A stretch of DNA of 64,000 nucleotides, from positions 135,223 through 199,222 of the forward strand of contig MNCI01015735.1 in the NCBI GenBank assembly GCA_015680685.1, in the 5' to 3' direction. The notes under the pieces are model-generated. The model did no database searches and was not told where the DNA came from. It saw only the letters and a program-made list of their open reading frames with translations. Source of the DNA: Gnetum montanum (lineage: Eukaryota > Streptophyta > Gnetopsida > Gnetales > Gnetaceae). Shown here one piece after another: positions 25,294-38,638 of the stretch (position 1 is the first letter of the stretch; the number at the start of each line of letters is the position of its first letter). The translations under genes and the position numbers were made by a program.

Positions 25294-26325
25294 GGACATC
25301 ATCAAAAAGGATTCTAGTTGCTAACCTCTATGGCATATTTGGAGTCCTCATCTGAAGTAGTTGCAACATGAGAAGGTCTGTACATTTCCTCCTCCTCCTC
25401 ATCACTACTAGTACTAGCATTAGAGACATGCTACTTAACATCATCATCTAAAGATGGTACTTGGATAGGAGCTCTCCGTGAATGAAGCTTGAGTCTAAAT
25501 TGAGATGAAGTTGGTGGATCCTACTAAGATGGAGCTAGCTTAGAGGATGAGGAAGAACCCTTTCTTTCATAGGTGATGGGATCGATAGGCCTCCATTGGG
25601 ATGAAGTCCCAAAGATGCTATCCATGACCTACTACTCAAATAACTAAGGAGCATGATCTTGACAATGAAACTAGGTCTCGGATACATGGTATCAAGAAAC
25701 TCCTGCTAGACATGTGTTGTGGTGCATCAAGCTCATCTAAATTAGAGGCATTACCTAAGTCATAGGCCCAAGAAGGCCCAGCTACTACTAAATGTCTGGG
25801 TGAGGTGAGAAGGTCCTTCTCACTATCTAAAACTAGAGGAGTGGTGATCTTCTCAAATCACTATCCATCAGGAGGAAGCAGTACATTGGCTATGTCCATT
25901 CTCTTACAGAGGTAAGAGAGATTCCTACTAATCATCCCCAAGGTATGAGAAAATGGTTGAAGAAGCTTCTTCAGTGAAGATCTCATCTGATTGCTAGTTG
26001 ATTTGGACCTTCTTAATTGAGGAGAGGCTCGAGATGGTGATGTAAATTTCTTCTTTTAAGACTTTGAAGACTTGGTGCTAGTTTCTACTTCCTCAACATG
26101 GGTGAAGCTCCTGTTCTTTGCATACTCATTGAGGGTCCTCTTGTCTTTATGCAAAGACATGTTAGGAATGGGCACACCCCTCTATTGAGTTAGAAAAATG
26201 ATGAGGTGAGGATACCCAAGGATTCTCTCCTTGACGAACAAATCCAACATGTCACAACAAAGAGTATGACCAAATTCCAATGGTTGTCCTGTAAGATGTC
26301 AGTACAAAACAAATGACTGGGTAGG

Positions 26326-27214
26326 TGATGAGTGGCTAGGTACCCCTATGCCCAACCATACAAATCACGGGCGTTCACACGCGACTCAGTCAAATTCCGT
26401 AGACTATCAGCACTTAACATACACTAGACCCTAACCTAGCAAAACCTTGGGTTAGAACGGTCATTGTCTTTCCAATCTCACTTATGACATTCTAGTGGCG
26501 ATGGTTAAGTAAGATTGAGGCAATAGATTTTTATAGCTTTTTACTTATCTTTTGGCGGCTAATTAAGGTATGAAAAGTAAGGAATAATCTATTATCTAAT
26601 CTATAATTATACTAGCTTGTATTCTAACTATTCCTAGTATAAGTATCTGATCCCATCTTCCGAGCACGTTCTGAGCATCTCCTAACACTTCTAGGTTACC
26701 AAACGTTAAGCATCACTAGGTTTACAAAGTGTTTGATTTACGTTCAAGATGGTCGTACTTATGGCCTTTACGAACTACGAATGAGCAATATTGATTAAGA
26801 TAACAATAATAGAAACTTATGTAACTATCAAAGCATAAACATATTAAACTATTGAATGCATAAAATGGTTAAGTCCAAATGCTGCAAGGAATGCTTGAAG
26901 AGTTTGTCTTTATTGCTGTCATGCCAATGGGCTTAGATACATCAATGCTCAAATAAAGAGCCAATCACTTTTCTTACACCTACTACAGGCACTTGGAAAA
27001 TATTCTATCTCCTATGGGAACAAACTGCAACAGCTTCGCTAAAACTGACAAAAAGATGCCTAAATGAGGTGAAAGGCACTCTTATTTATAGGCCGAAAGA
27101 GGCTTCGCCTAAATGGGGCCATGTCGACGCATAGAAGGTTGCATCGACGGGGCCATGTATACATGGCCCCATATACACTACCTAGTCGACACATCGACTA
27201 ATGACACTTCATCA
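26326..27214 (-). repeat. Element B 3' LTR
   Basis: 889 bp, TGATGAGTGGCTAGG ... GACACTTCATCA. The TATA box (sense TATAAATAAG) is at 27081-27090. The U3 words TCGACGC, GGGGCCATGT and ATACATGGCCCC lie between 27110 and 27200. The adjacent 3' polypurine tract reads AGTCATGGGGATA in sense (27215-27227). Confidence 0.92.
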
Positions 27215-27464
27215 TATCCCCATGACTGAGTAAAAACTCGTCCACGAGTTACTCTTACAACTTGAAAGGCATGGGATTTTATTTACAATGCACATGACTT
27301 GACACACATGACACACACATGACTCAACACTAATTTTACCAAGTGCTTGAGTTACAGAGAAAGACAAGTTACAAAAAATGATGGTTTTCTAAGACAAAAT
27401 TAAACACCTTGCTGGTCCTAGACTCTCTGCCATGTAGAATGATGGACAAAATTATTGGAGAAGA

Positions 27465-30305
27465 TCACATTGTCCCTTGGGTCGGTGGTTCCAATGGACC
27501 TTCACTAGCTTCTGGCCCATGCGATGATGGTGGCATGAATGATGGTTGTCCCGCAGCAGTTGCCACTCCTAGAGGTAGCCGAAAAGCCTCCAAGAGAGCC
27601 CTCATTTTTTCTTCTTTGCTTCCAGGATCATTCACTGTCTAGGCAACTTCACCAATGTGTGCTAGAACTGGAACCTCCCAAGGGCATGGCAGCGCCGAGA
27701 AGAGTTCTTTCAAGTTGACAAACTAGGCTGCGAACTGCTTTCGTTCGATGTTGAACGCTTAAATTGATGCCTGTAGTTGCTGGTTGTCATTCATTCGATG
27801 ACCCAAGTTCTCTGCAACTGTATGTTGTCCTTCAAATCATGTGTGGAGAACCTTAAGTTCCGCATTTGTTGTTTCCAATTTTTGCTTTGTTGCTTTATGT
27901 GCCTGGAACTCTCCCCCGTATAGGGAATACGAGGCGACCACTTTCTTTTCCAACTCTGACCACGGTCTCTCGGTTGTGAGCATAGCCAAGTTTGCATAGT
28001 GAAGGTTGGAAAGCTCCATATATTCTATGATCTCCTCAATCTACAGAACCTTAAGGCATATTTTGGCTTGATTATAGGCATTCAGCCCATTAAAGATAGG
28101 TTTCCATTCGTTGTCTCCTTCTCGAAGCTGTTGGAGTGCTTGGTTTATTTTGGCCTTTATGACCTAAATCTACTTTTTGTTTACTTCCTTCTATAATCCC
28201 ACTTGGTTCCTGTAATGATTTTTGATATTTTCAAATTTCAGGGCCTCATTCTTCCAAGCGGCGATTTCAATTGCAGATTTCTATCGCAATGCCCAAACCT
28301 CTTCCATTGACAGATTTCGATTCTCAGTGGTCAACCTTCTTATGTCAGCATTCACCCTGGTTAGTTCTTCCTATTGTTGGTGGATAAAATTTTTCATATG
28401 TTCATTTTTTGCACCAACATTGCACAAGCGATGAACCTCCATGGTCAATTAGATGTTCTCCTGGCGAACCTCCGTCAAGTCCTTATTTAGAGTATATGCT
28501 CAAACGTTTGCCAAGGACTTATCAACGATCGCTGACTCTCGCTCATCCTCAAATATTTGAAGTTTAGTCTGAAGCTATTGAAAAGCTTCATCTCTTGTGA
28601 TTTCACAGTTGAGGAAAGCTAGATTGGAAAGTTGGGTTCTTAGTTGGGCCACTTCTGTTGCCAAGCGTTGACAGGCGGCTTGAGCAGTTTCAAGTTGCCC
28701 TTCCAAAATGAGGCTCTTACCCCTTGCCAAGAGCAGCTTCGACTGGGTTGTAGTGATGTTCTCCAGAAGGTCGAAGACATCTAGAAGCGGTTGCCCAATT
28801 CCCACTAGTTGGTCCAACAATTCTTTGTGTTGGGCTGCATCCATCCTGCTACGTGAAGTTCTAATAAATGTTTGTATATCTTGAAGCCCATGGACATCTG
28901 GTACAGGCACCACCGATGCATTGAGAACTGTAGCAATTGTGTCAGCAACCACTTCAGTCGCAATGTCCTATCCCTGGTGCTGCATCACTAGGATTGTCGC
29001 CTCTTCACCATCTTCCAAGTGTACCGAGAAGGTCGCAGCATTCCCTAAAACTTTAGGAAATAACTATTTTGTTGTATTGTTACCTCTCGAATGCTTGGAT
29101 CTATTTTGGCTGGCACTTGTGTTCGGGTGACAAAGAACATCGACCCTACTCTTTCCAACAAGCTGACTGATTGAGCCACTTGCTCCAGGTGGCTCATTGT
29201 AGGATGATAGACCGAAGGGTCTTTCCCTTCACTAGTTCTACCTGATTTCTCTTACTGGCTCAAGAGCATTTGCTAGATTACACGGATGTGTTCTGCAATG
29301 GTTTGCGAACTTAACCTTGTTGCTTGCTTAGATGGTCGAGGTGGTTGCTACTCCTCCTCTATCTATGTGGTGGCAAGAGTTTTGTCCTTCATCATTTCTC
29401 ACCAAGAGGCAATCGGGGCATGTTGGATTACATCATTGGAGTATCGTGCTATCCCTACCCGTTTGCACAACTTCTGGATTAGGCAAGGAAAGGGGAGAGC
29501 TTGTCTTCCGTGTTCACTCTCAACGAACCTCTTTTCAATCTCCAAGAACAACAACTGTGGAAGACTCATTGGGAATTTCCCACTCAAGGCAACATACACA
29601 CGAGTGGAGAAGGCTGTGATTTTGCTGGGTCTTACTATTGGGTTCAAGTGGTAAGATGCGATCTTTGAGTACACCGTCTCCACCGTGGTCAAAGAGCCAA
29701 ATTCCTTGCACTCTACCCCATAGCACTGTTTGGTTCATTCTGCTTTTACCTCTAGGTCGGCTTGCTTTGGAATTTCTACCACATCTGCTCCAGTCTCAGG
29801 CAACCCCAGAGCTTACGTTATTTCCTCCAAAGAGTAAGAGACATAAATGTCTTTGATTCTTACTCTAGACCCTGGTTGCTAATTCGTCCAAAAGAGATAG
29901 GTCTCTCCTAAGTACCATTCACCATTGGTTATGATGATTGGCCACATTGGAGAGTTTCGCAGTTGGAGCCTCATTTCTTCTGGCGCGTTCTCGAGGAATG
30001 GTCTAAAGTTTAGCTCTTGGAGGACCATCCGTTGCACCTCGCACGACATGATAGCATCAAGATAGGCTTGGGTTAGGTGGTGCTATCCCAGGAGTCTTAT
30101 CCCCTTGCGATTACTTGTTGGGAATTTCCTCTTTGGGAATCTGATGCACAGATTCCACATTAGGTCCTTCATAGAGGGGGCCAGTTGCATGAGAGCCATT
30201 CGTGTGCTCTGGCTGTTGCACGCCTCGTCCCCTTCCCATGTGTGGGCACTTGTCCCTCAGTTGTGATGGTACTTCGCCCCTTGGGTGCCTCGATTTGGGT
30301 GCCAT
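27465..30305 (-). pseudogene. Element B second ORF: coiled-coil protein in envelope position
   Basis: The ATG at 30305 directly follows TTTGATTGTAG; the stop is at 27465 (about 947 codons). Parts are as in element A: a basic N-terminus (MAPKSRHPRGE...), a globular region with a YHLNPIVRPSK segment and RQALPFPCLIQKLCKR, a coiled coil (the 28575-28952 stretch is free of stops), and a tail with SKEEKMRALLEAFRLP. A deletion near 30070 shifts the frame, which is regained further on. Scattered in-frame stops are present. The family's role is unknown. Confidence 0.8.
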
Positions 30306-30572
30306 CTACAATCAAAGATAACCACCCATTAGACTTGTGCATAAGTAGCTCAAGATGGTTCTTACACACCTTCTGAGTTTGACTAAGTTATGTTGTTGGC
30401 ACAGGCATTCCTTTAGGTCTCCCGGAGTGTTAATTCATGGGTTAGAACCGAAAAACAACAAGGGATAAGTTGGGCTTTAAACCATTGTTTTCGTTTGATC
30501 CCTTAGAGGTGTGAAGTCTTAATTAATTAATTAATTACACATAGGCTTCACCCCCCACAACTGAGAGCATAC
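30306..30572 (-). other. Element B leader intron (predicted)
   Basis: The sense 5' splice site is CCAGAG|GTATGC (30572) and the 3' splice site is GATTGTAG followed at once by the ORF's ATG (30305). The 267-bp intron would remove several short ATGs from the leader. The donor position and context are shared with element C, and the acceptor with element A. Confidence 0.5.
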
Positions 30573-30714
30573 CTCTGGTTGCTCAAGAGGGAAAGGATCG
30601 GTTGATACAGACTAGCAATGGAATGTAGGTGCTTCGGGAAGAAGTTGGGCAGAAAAAATAGCAAAATCTCCCTTCAAGTTGTGCTTCAAATGATGAAAAA
30701 TGAAAGCGCAATGA

Positions 30715-30812
30715 CCATATATATATGGGTTGGGCACTGCATCAACGGGGTTACATATACGTAGGTGGCTACATATACGGGGCCTCGTATATGCACGGGT
30801 GTGCACCCGTTC
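30715..30812 (-). promoter_or_regulatory. Element B internal U3-like module with TATA box
   Basis: In sense, the words CGTGCATATACGAGGCCCCG, ATATGTAGCC and CGTTGATGCAG (30812 to 30735) are followed by ATATATATATGG (30716-30727). It is the same order as in the LTR U3, where the TATA box follows a similar cluster. A leader exon of about 115 bases to the 5' splice site at 30572 is predicted. Confidence 0.6.
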
Positions 30813-31570
30813 ACCAGCATTGACCAACCCCGAAAAAACCTAAAATGATGAATTTGAAACACCAAATTGGGGTGGTTGAAGCATGTGAGAGGCCCAGTCA
30901 TGTCTGAGGATAGGAGGAAGGTAACCGAAGTGCAAAAAAAGTCAAAAATAGGAGAACGTGATGCAAAAGAACTCCGTGGGGAAGAAATCAAGCAATGGGA
31001 CCCTGAAAATAACCAACCACGAAATCCTAAGGATGGGAGACTTAACAAGCAGGATCAAGAAGATGCAAGTGGGTCCTCCCCATAGTAGGCAATAGCCATA
31101 GTAGCCCATGCATATCCTCAACACCGAGGTTTGTGGCACCTGGGGTCAGGAAATGGTGTTCGCTAGTTAAGACTCCTACCTAAGAGATCTTGCCAAGGCA
31201 TGAGAAGCCCATGGAGACTACGACGAACTTACAAAACATAAAATGGGCAGTGAGGTGAGTATGGAGAGAAATGGATGAAGAGAAAGATGGGAGGAAGGGA
31301 ATTCTGATCATTGGTAACATGAAACCCCGTGCGTAGTTTTGGTTAAGTGACCCAGTAGAACCTTTCCTGAGGTCAGACCCAAAACCATCTGCATACAGTG
31401 ACATCGCAGCAACAGACGAAGCCTTGACCATCCCTTGAGTAAGTAGATATGCACCCATAAAGAACCACCACTCTCATAAACTTGGGAGGAAGGAAGTGAA
31501 ACGGGACCAAGTTAGAGGGGACAAAGGAAGTCCCATAACTAGAGCTTGTGGCCCGTGAGAGGCAGTTTAA

Positions 31571-31760
31571 GGGTTGTGCTTTGAATTCCCCCATAGTGAT
31601 GTCATGATTGATTTTTTTTCTTTCTCAGGGGAACCACACCATGCAAAGACCCATGCATACTTGCATACATTTGACCAAGGGGTGTGCTTTGAATCCTCAT
31701 GATTATTTATTTATTTTTTGTTTTTTTGAATTTTTTCGGTGAGGACCACACCATGCAAGG
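31571..31760 (-). repeat. Element B paired stem-loops between pol and the second ORF
   Basis: Two units (31571-31648 and 31679-31760) share the frame (GGTGTGCTTTGAAT ... ACCACACCATGCAA). Stem bases differ from A: TTCCCC with GGGGAA in the first unit, TCCTCA with TGAGGA in the second. Loops are T-rich. Confidence 0.6.
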
Positions 31761-32356
31761 TTGAACTGCCCAGAAGCTTCCATGAAGAGAAAAACGTGGA
31801 GTGGTAGGAAATCCATAAGGACACACCAGTAACCTAGGGGAGAAGAGAGAGCGACGAATGTGACATTCCCCTTGAAGTCACACCCGATTCAAACCATTGG
31901 GTCATCCCCGAGTCTGGGAACTACACAAGTCACACATTAATTACAATGTTTTTAAGTGAAGGGGTTGCATGTTGTCAACAGAAGGAAAACCATGGAGTGG
32001 GTGAATGGATGGATGACGTTGAGTCACTACTAATTTTATGAGCTGAAAATAGATGTAAAGTCCAAGGACAATCATGCGAGGGCAGGAGCCAGGTAACTAG
32101 GTGGACTATTACATTACCAATCATAACAAAAACCATCTGCGCCAAACGCCTGATGACAATAAGATGACGGGTTAGCGATCATGTGAAAAATGAAACACAT
32201 AAAGAAACAGAAAATAATTAAAGAAAGAAAAAATTGGATAAGAATTGGCAAACGTATGAACGATGTTGAAAAATAAAAAGTGTAAAACAAAAAAAATGTA
32301 AAACAAAAAATTACAAAATGGTGAGGGGTGTAGTGAAATGGATTAGTAGGGATGAC

Positions 32357-32372
32357 AGTCTCCCCCACGACT
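32357..32372 (-). promoter_or_regulatory. Element B second polypurine tract
   Basis: The sense sequence AGTCGTGGGGGAGACT lies about 40 bp after the pol stop, the same place as in A (12386-12401) and C (44067-44081). It resembles the LTR-adjacent tract at 27215-27227. Confidence 0.55.
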
Positions 32373-32408
32373 AGGTGGAAAGGAAGAGATGCGAAAAATG
32401 GAGCAAGG

Positions 32409-35400
32409 CTATCCTAGTGATGACGAGGCAGTTGCACTAGTTGAGTGGAGTTCACGGAAAGGTTTCAGTTATTGAAGATTGACCAACTGCATTTTGGTGG
32501 GGTCCTCAGGTTTGTCGATAAGCAAGGCCTAGGATGGAAAGGTTTCAGAGACAATGTAAGGTCACTCCCACAGTGTTTGAAACTTGGTCAGTTGAGATAC
32601 ATGTGAGCGGTTCCAATACAAAACCTTGTCTCCACATCGAAATGTGACCTTCTGAATCCTAAGATCATGTCGTTTTTTGTTATAGGCCTTGTGGATTTCA
32701 TTTGAAGATAGGGCCACTTGTCAGTTCTCATTTAGCACACTTAAATTGATAAGTCATTTGCGTTGTGCTAGTGGGAGGTCAAGGCCTAAGTCATTGGCGG
32801 TGGATAGTGTGTGAAGTTCTGCCTAAATTGGAAGTGTTGGTAACTTTCCATACACTAACTCATAGGGAGAGTACCCTACAGGAACCTTCCAAGTGGAGCG
32901 ATAGGCCCATAGGGCATCATTAAGTCTGGTACTCCAATCCCTCCTGTATTTGCTAATGGTTCGAGTAAGGATCTTAGTGATCTCCCTATTGGTGACTTCG
33001 GCATGCCTGTTGGCTTAGGGATGATAGGGTGTTGTAAATTTATGAGTGACCCCCAAGTGTTGCATGAGTTTCCAAAACGTGACACTCGTGAAATGAGTCC
33101 CATTATTAGAAATGAGTGCATGTGACACTCTAAACCTGTTGATGATTTGTTGTTAGACAAATCATGCAGCAGTGTTGGAAGAACAGTTGACGATGGCTGG
33201 TGCTTCTACCCACTTTGTACAGTAGTCCACAGCTACGATGATGTATGCCTTTCCATTTGACAAGGGAGCGATGGGCCCCATGAAGTCAATACCCTAGATG
33301 TCGAAGGGCTCCAGTGGCTAGATCCACTGTTGAGGTCCCTCCAACTGTGTCGTCATCCCACCGTCACTTTGGCATCATTCACAGGAGCGAGCGAACCATT
33401 GTGCATCCCTGAAGATGGTGGGCCAGTAATACCCTACAAGCAGGATCTTAATGGCAGTGCGATGTCCAGCATAGTGGCCCCCACAAGGGCCCTCATGAGC
33501 ATCTTGGAGGACACGCAATGTATCATCATCAGGGACACACCATCGAACAAAGCCATCTACACACACATTGTAAAGGTGACCATTGATTTCCATGAAGTGC
33601 TTGGCCTTATGGAGAAACTGTTGTTTCTACCGATGGTTCCACTCCTTTGGCAACTCTTGAGTGGTAAGGTAGGTGAGGATGTGGCTGAACCAAGGGGATT
33701 ACTTGGGCACTTGCAAATCGACTATGCTGGTGAAGAGGAGTTCATCTAGAAATTGGTCGGATAGGGGCTCCTCCTCTTCTGCATCATCCCATTGCAACCG
33801 AGACAAGTGGTCAAAAACCACATTCTCAGTCCCCTTCCGGTCTACCATGGTGAGATCAAACTCCTGAAGAATCACCAGCCATCGAATGATGCGGGGGCTC
33901 ACCATTGGTTTGTTCATCAGGAACTAGATAGCACTGTGATCAGTATGCACAAAGACCTCATATCCGAGCACATAGTGCCAGAATTTGTCCAAGGCAAACA
34001 CCATTGCCATCAACTCCTCTTTAGTGGTGGTGTAGTTGAGCTGAGCATCCACAATGTTACAACTTGCAAAGTGGATATAGTATGGACGTTTTTGATCGTT
34101 ACACTATGTAAGCATGGCTTCCAAGGCATAATTAGATGCATCCATCATGATGTGGAAGGGCCTGGACCAATTAGGTGTCCATAGAACCAGAGTTTCTACG
34201 AGTTTCATTTTAATCAATTGGAATATAGATTCGCATTCCTTGGTCCAGATGAACGGAGCATCCTTCTTTGTAAGTTCTACCAATGGCTTGGCGATCTTCG
34301 AAAAGTTTTCAATGAATTGCTGGTAGTAACCAGTGTTTCCAAGGAATGATCGAACATCTTTTACGGTGCTTGGTTGGTAGGTGATTCCTTGGATAACCCT
34401 AATCTTTTCAGGATCCATGCTAATCCCTGTCTGTGAGATGCGATGCCCTAGCATAATGCCTTCTTGGACCATCAAATGGCTCTTTTGCCAATTAATCTAC
34501 AGATTAGTGTCTACACACCATTTCAAACCCTGCTCAAGATGGTCCAAGTCTTGCTCGAACATGGCCCCATAGGTAGAGAAGTCATCCATAAAGAATTCTA
34601 ACCCATTGTCGATCTGTTGCTGGAAGATGCTGAGGACGAGGCGTTGGAACGTGGCAGGCGCATTACACAAGCCAAAGGGCATCTTCTTGTATGCAAAAGT
34701 CCCCTAGGGACTCGTGAAAGTTGTTTTGGCCTGGTCCTCTAGTGCAATTTGGATCTAGTTATAGCCACTATAACCATCCAAAAAACTATAGTAGCAGTGC
34801 CCTGCGATGGTGTCTAATACCTGGTCCAAAAATGGGAGTAGGAAGTGGTCCTTGAAGGTAGCCATGTTAAGCAACCAAAAATCAATACAAACGCTCCATT
34901 TGCCACCTTTCTTTGGCATAATAACGAGTGGGCTGACCCATTCACTATTGACAATAGAATAGATGAACCCTGCCTTTAGCAATTATTTGATTTCATCTTT
35001 TATAACCTGCTTTAGTTTGGGATTCAATCATCTTTGTGGTTGTCGTCGTGGCTTCATGGAAGGGTCAATATAGATCCAATGCTGGCAGACCCAGGGATCA
35101 ACTCTAGTTAACTTAGGATATAACCATGCAAACGCAACAACCCATTTATTTACCACCTTCAACAATCTCTTCTTCTATTCAGGAGCAAGGGTGACATTAA
35201 TAATTACCGAGTTTCCATTTTGCAAAAATGCATATTCCAAGTGAGCCAGTAAAGACTTTAGCTTTAGGGGCTCTTGTTTGAAGCTCTCAGGGATTTGCAG
35301 CTTCCCCCAGTCATCATGATCATCAATAGTGGAGACCTATTGATGAACCTCTTCCATTTCGTCCATGCTTTCAATGTAGGCTTGTACAAGCCCCTCAGAT

Positions 35401-38400
35401 GGTTCCATGCATAATGCGCTACTAGCATGATTAGCTATCAGCCACTGGGTGCCCTCTTGGTTAGTGGCTGTTGCATATAGGCACTGTTGAATAGGTGATT
35501 CCTCGGTACACCGACTGCATGCTTAAATGAATATCAGCTTAGCGGACCATAACTGCTGCACACAGTTGCACCCTGAGTCATCTCGATCTTCTCGAAAGGA
35601 TTTTCTTTTGAAATTTCAAGGGATAGATCTCAGAGTCCTAGTCATGCGTCCACAGTGCTCAGCCAAGCTCTTTCCATGATGATTGGGAAGTTCCCCTTGT
35701 AGTTCTCCACATGGATCACCAGGAAATCAACAGGATAGGACCACCCACAAACGGTGGTCACTATGTCCTCCACCAATCCCAAGGGAACAATGATGGACTG
35801 GTCTACTAACTCAAGTCGAATGTTGCTCTTCTTTAATGGGGGCAAGTTCTAGTTCTTGTACATGTCATGAGAGATCAAATTGACTCTGGACCCCAAGTCC
35901 AGAAGAGCTTTGCATGGCTCATTCCCTGCCACCTGAAGATAGATGAGAGGGCTTCCTGGATTAGTCAATTTCTGGGGAAGATGACCTGCCTTGATCCAGT
36001 CAATCATAACATGTGTGAGCATGACCTTCTAGCGTTGGAGTGTGGTTGGCTTGAGGGCTGCTCTAGCGATGGAATAGTGGAGGCACTTGAAGGTTCAGAG
36101 GCACTAGCCATAGATGTATGTGAGGGTATGTTCAGATTATTGGGCCAAAAAAAGACGTTTTCATGGCTTGGGTTTCGGTCCACTCGGCCGAGGTGTCGGT
36201 TGTAAGTTAACAACCCTCGTAGTGTTTCGTTGCTGCGGCTATGGTGGTATTTCTCCTTGCATCGATAGAGCAGGTGGCAGCTGAGTGGGATGTTGTAGAG
36301 GAGTGGTAGGAGAAGGTGATGGAGGATAGAAGAGATGTGGGCTCTCCCCCCTGGGTGATGAAGATTGAGGTCAAAAATACTCCAGGGGATGGTAATGACT
36401 TTGAAAGGCCACATGACTAGAAGAGTCCTATGGAGAGACCGGTTGCTGAACGTAGTACCCATAGGGATCTAGCTGTTTGTAAGGGTACTACTGCCTTGGA
36501 GGTCACCTCCCCCACACTTGTGGATGCTGCCATTGTTGGAAGTATTCGTACGGCTGTGGTGGCGCTCCACTTGGATAGTATCCCTGCTGTTGCTGGTGGA
36601 ATCACCTGGAATTGCCTTGTGGGTAAGGCAACATTCGAGGTGTTTACTGCTGCACCAAGTGAGGGTTTAATGCGTACACCCCAGATTCTTGAAGATGTGA
36701 CACCACAGGACAACATCCCTTGGGATATTCATATTGGCATATGCCACATTCGTCATCCTCCTCGGTGTCAAAGTCTGCAGCCTAATCTGCTACAACAACT
36801 TTGCCCTTACCCTTATGTTGGGCACGTTCAGCTTCCTTCTTCCTGCGCTGATCGCGGTCATTACCTTGTTCTCTGGACTCTTTTGCAATTTTCAGCACAC
36901 TTTGGAATTTTTCATCCAAAGAGTCCCACATCTTATCTACCTTTGCCAATATTTTAGATGCAAACTTTTGTAATGGCAAGATCTTTCGGTTCACCATTGC
37001 TTCCAGTGGTGATTCATCCTCCTCGTCACAGAACCAGACCTTCCTCTTTCTAATGGAGGGATCTCGATTAAATTCTTCTGCACTCTCCTTCTTTCTAAGT
37101 TCCCCTTCCTCCTTGGCCACCTATTCAATGAGGCGCTGCAGCTGATGAACCCTTAGTTTTGATAGTTGTCCCTAGGTGTACACACTAAGGGTTTTTCACA
37201 TTTCAAAGTGGAGCCCATCAATGATGTGGTGAAGTTGTGCCCATTGAGAGTAACCATGACCAGGGCACTGATGCAACAATGAGTAGTATCTGCTCATGGT
37301 GGCATCCAAGGGTTCATGATTCCCTTGCTTCCAACCTTGGATCTGCCATCTTAGATTCGCCACTCTAGAGTATGTTTGATACTTGTCATTGAAAATTTCA
37401 AGCATCGTACTCCATCTTCTGATTGATTTCGGTTCTAAAGACCAGTACTAGCTTTCAACTTCCTTGATAAGTGTGTGAGGGAATAACTTTAGCTTCTGCT
37501 AATCATTGTCAATGTTCTGCAAGGTGCAAGCATCATGAAATGCCTGCAGGTAAGTCTGCGGATCACAATTGTATCCCCCTTCAAATCTGGGAATGTTGTT
37601 CATATCAACGTGCTTGATCCGACTATCCTTTACGTGCCTACTAGGAATTTGAACTTCCTCGATGATTTGGAGCATGCTCCGAGTAGCCAACAATGGCTCA
37701 TCTAAATCATAGTCCTGCTAAGAACCATGATGTCTGTGACGATTTCGGCTACACCTCCTTTCATGCCGGCGAGCATCATGCGATTGGTCACGCATTTCCT
37801 CACGTTGTCCCTTTTGAACCTTTTTACCACCATCCTTTCGCTCCTTTCTACCTCGGTTACGATCAAAGCCTGAGTTGGATGAAGGTATAGGAGAGTGAGA
37901 GAAATGAGAAGAAGAGGAGGACTCACCACCACTCCGATGTCGATCTCCCCCTCTACCTTGATGACGGCCTCGATCATCCTGTCCATCTTTGCTGCGTGAC
38001 CCTCCATCCCCTTGAGGATCTTGGTAATTTAGAGGCTTATTCTGAATGATGGACTGAGGGACCTGCTGCCCTAGGGGAAGCTTGGTCGAATGGGTATCAT
38101 GAAAGATGGGATCTCCATCATCCTACAGCCCTTGCGAGAATAAGGGATTATTGAATTATTTCCTCTTCAGGTGTTCATATCTTTCCGCCTACTGCTAGTC
38201 TCATGCTCATTAAGCCTAAGTGGGATGATAGTCCCAGTAGTCATGGTCCTTCATGACATACTCCACTCCACGGTCCTGGATGCCTAGTCTGCCAAGATTG
38301 TGAAATAGCATCGCAGGAGCCAATCGATTGGGTGGTAGTATGATGTTGCCCTTCATATCCCACCATCGTAGACGCTCATCCTGATGTAGGACGAAAGTGA

Positions 38401-38512
38401 AGTTCAGTACATAATCATCGAGATGCTTGTACACCACCTGACATTCTTGTGGCACTGGTGGGTTGGATACCTCTCTCTTGTGAGAAGACATGTTGGAAGT
38501 TAGATGGTCCAT
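32409..38512 (-). pseudogene. Element B gag-pol (Ty3/Athila type)
   Basis: The start is at 38512 or the internal ATG at 38491, which matches the start of A. Gag has a leader domain (about 38220-38490), a basic R/D/H-rich stretch, a retrotransposon gag domain (about 37200-37500) and a KKEAERAQHKGKGK region. Pol follows: protease near 35850-35900 with the active-site triplet changed (DLG), RT (34500-34980) with an intact FMDD box at 34581-34586, RNase H, an integrase zinc-binding region (HEGPCGGHYAGHRT, about 33470-33510) and core. From 34982 to the stop at 32409 all domains share one frame, broken only by in-frame stops. The second catalytic Asp of integrase reads Asn (33105-33107). The element cannot be active. 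Confidence 0.87.
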
Positions 38513-38638
38513 GTAATCGATGTACCTTACTAGTTACTTTAATCTTCCTAGCGTGCATAAATGTTTCTATCCTGGGTCCATTCCAATGACTTGAATGATA
38601 ATTTCACTAAAGTTAGATGATGCATGTAAGACTAACAT

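Noticed and set aside
32114-32368. A Phe-rich, membrane-like minus-strand frame right after pol in element B, at first read as an envelope-type membrane segment
   Set aside because: The hydrophobicity comes from an A-rich + strand tract; the matching stretch in A is broken by stops and C shows no equivalent.
36430-36957. A 175-codon + strand frame
   Set aside because: It is antisense to the gag/proline-rich linker of element B and is not conserved in element A.
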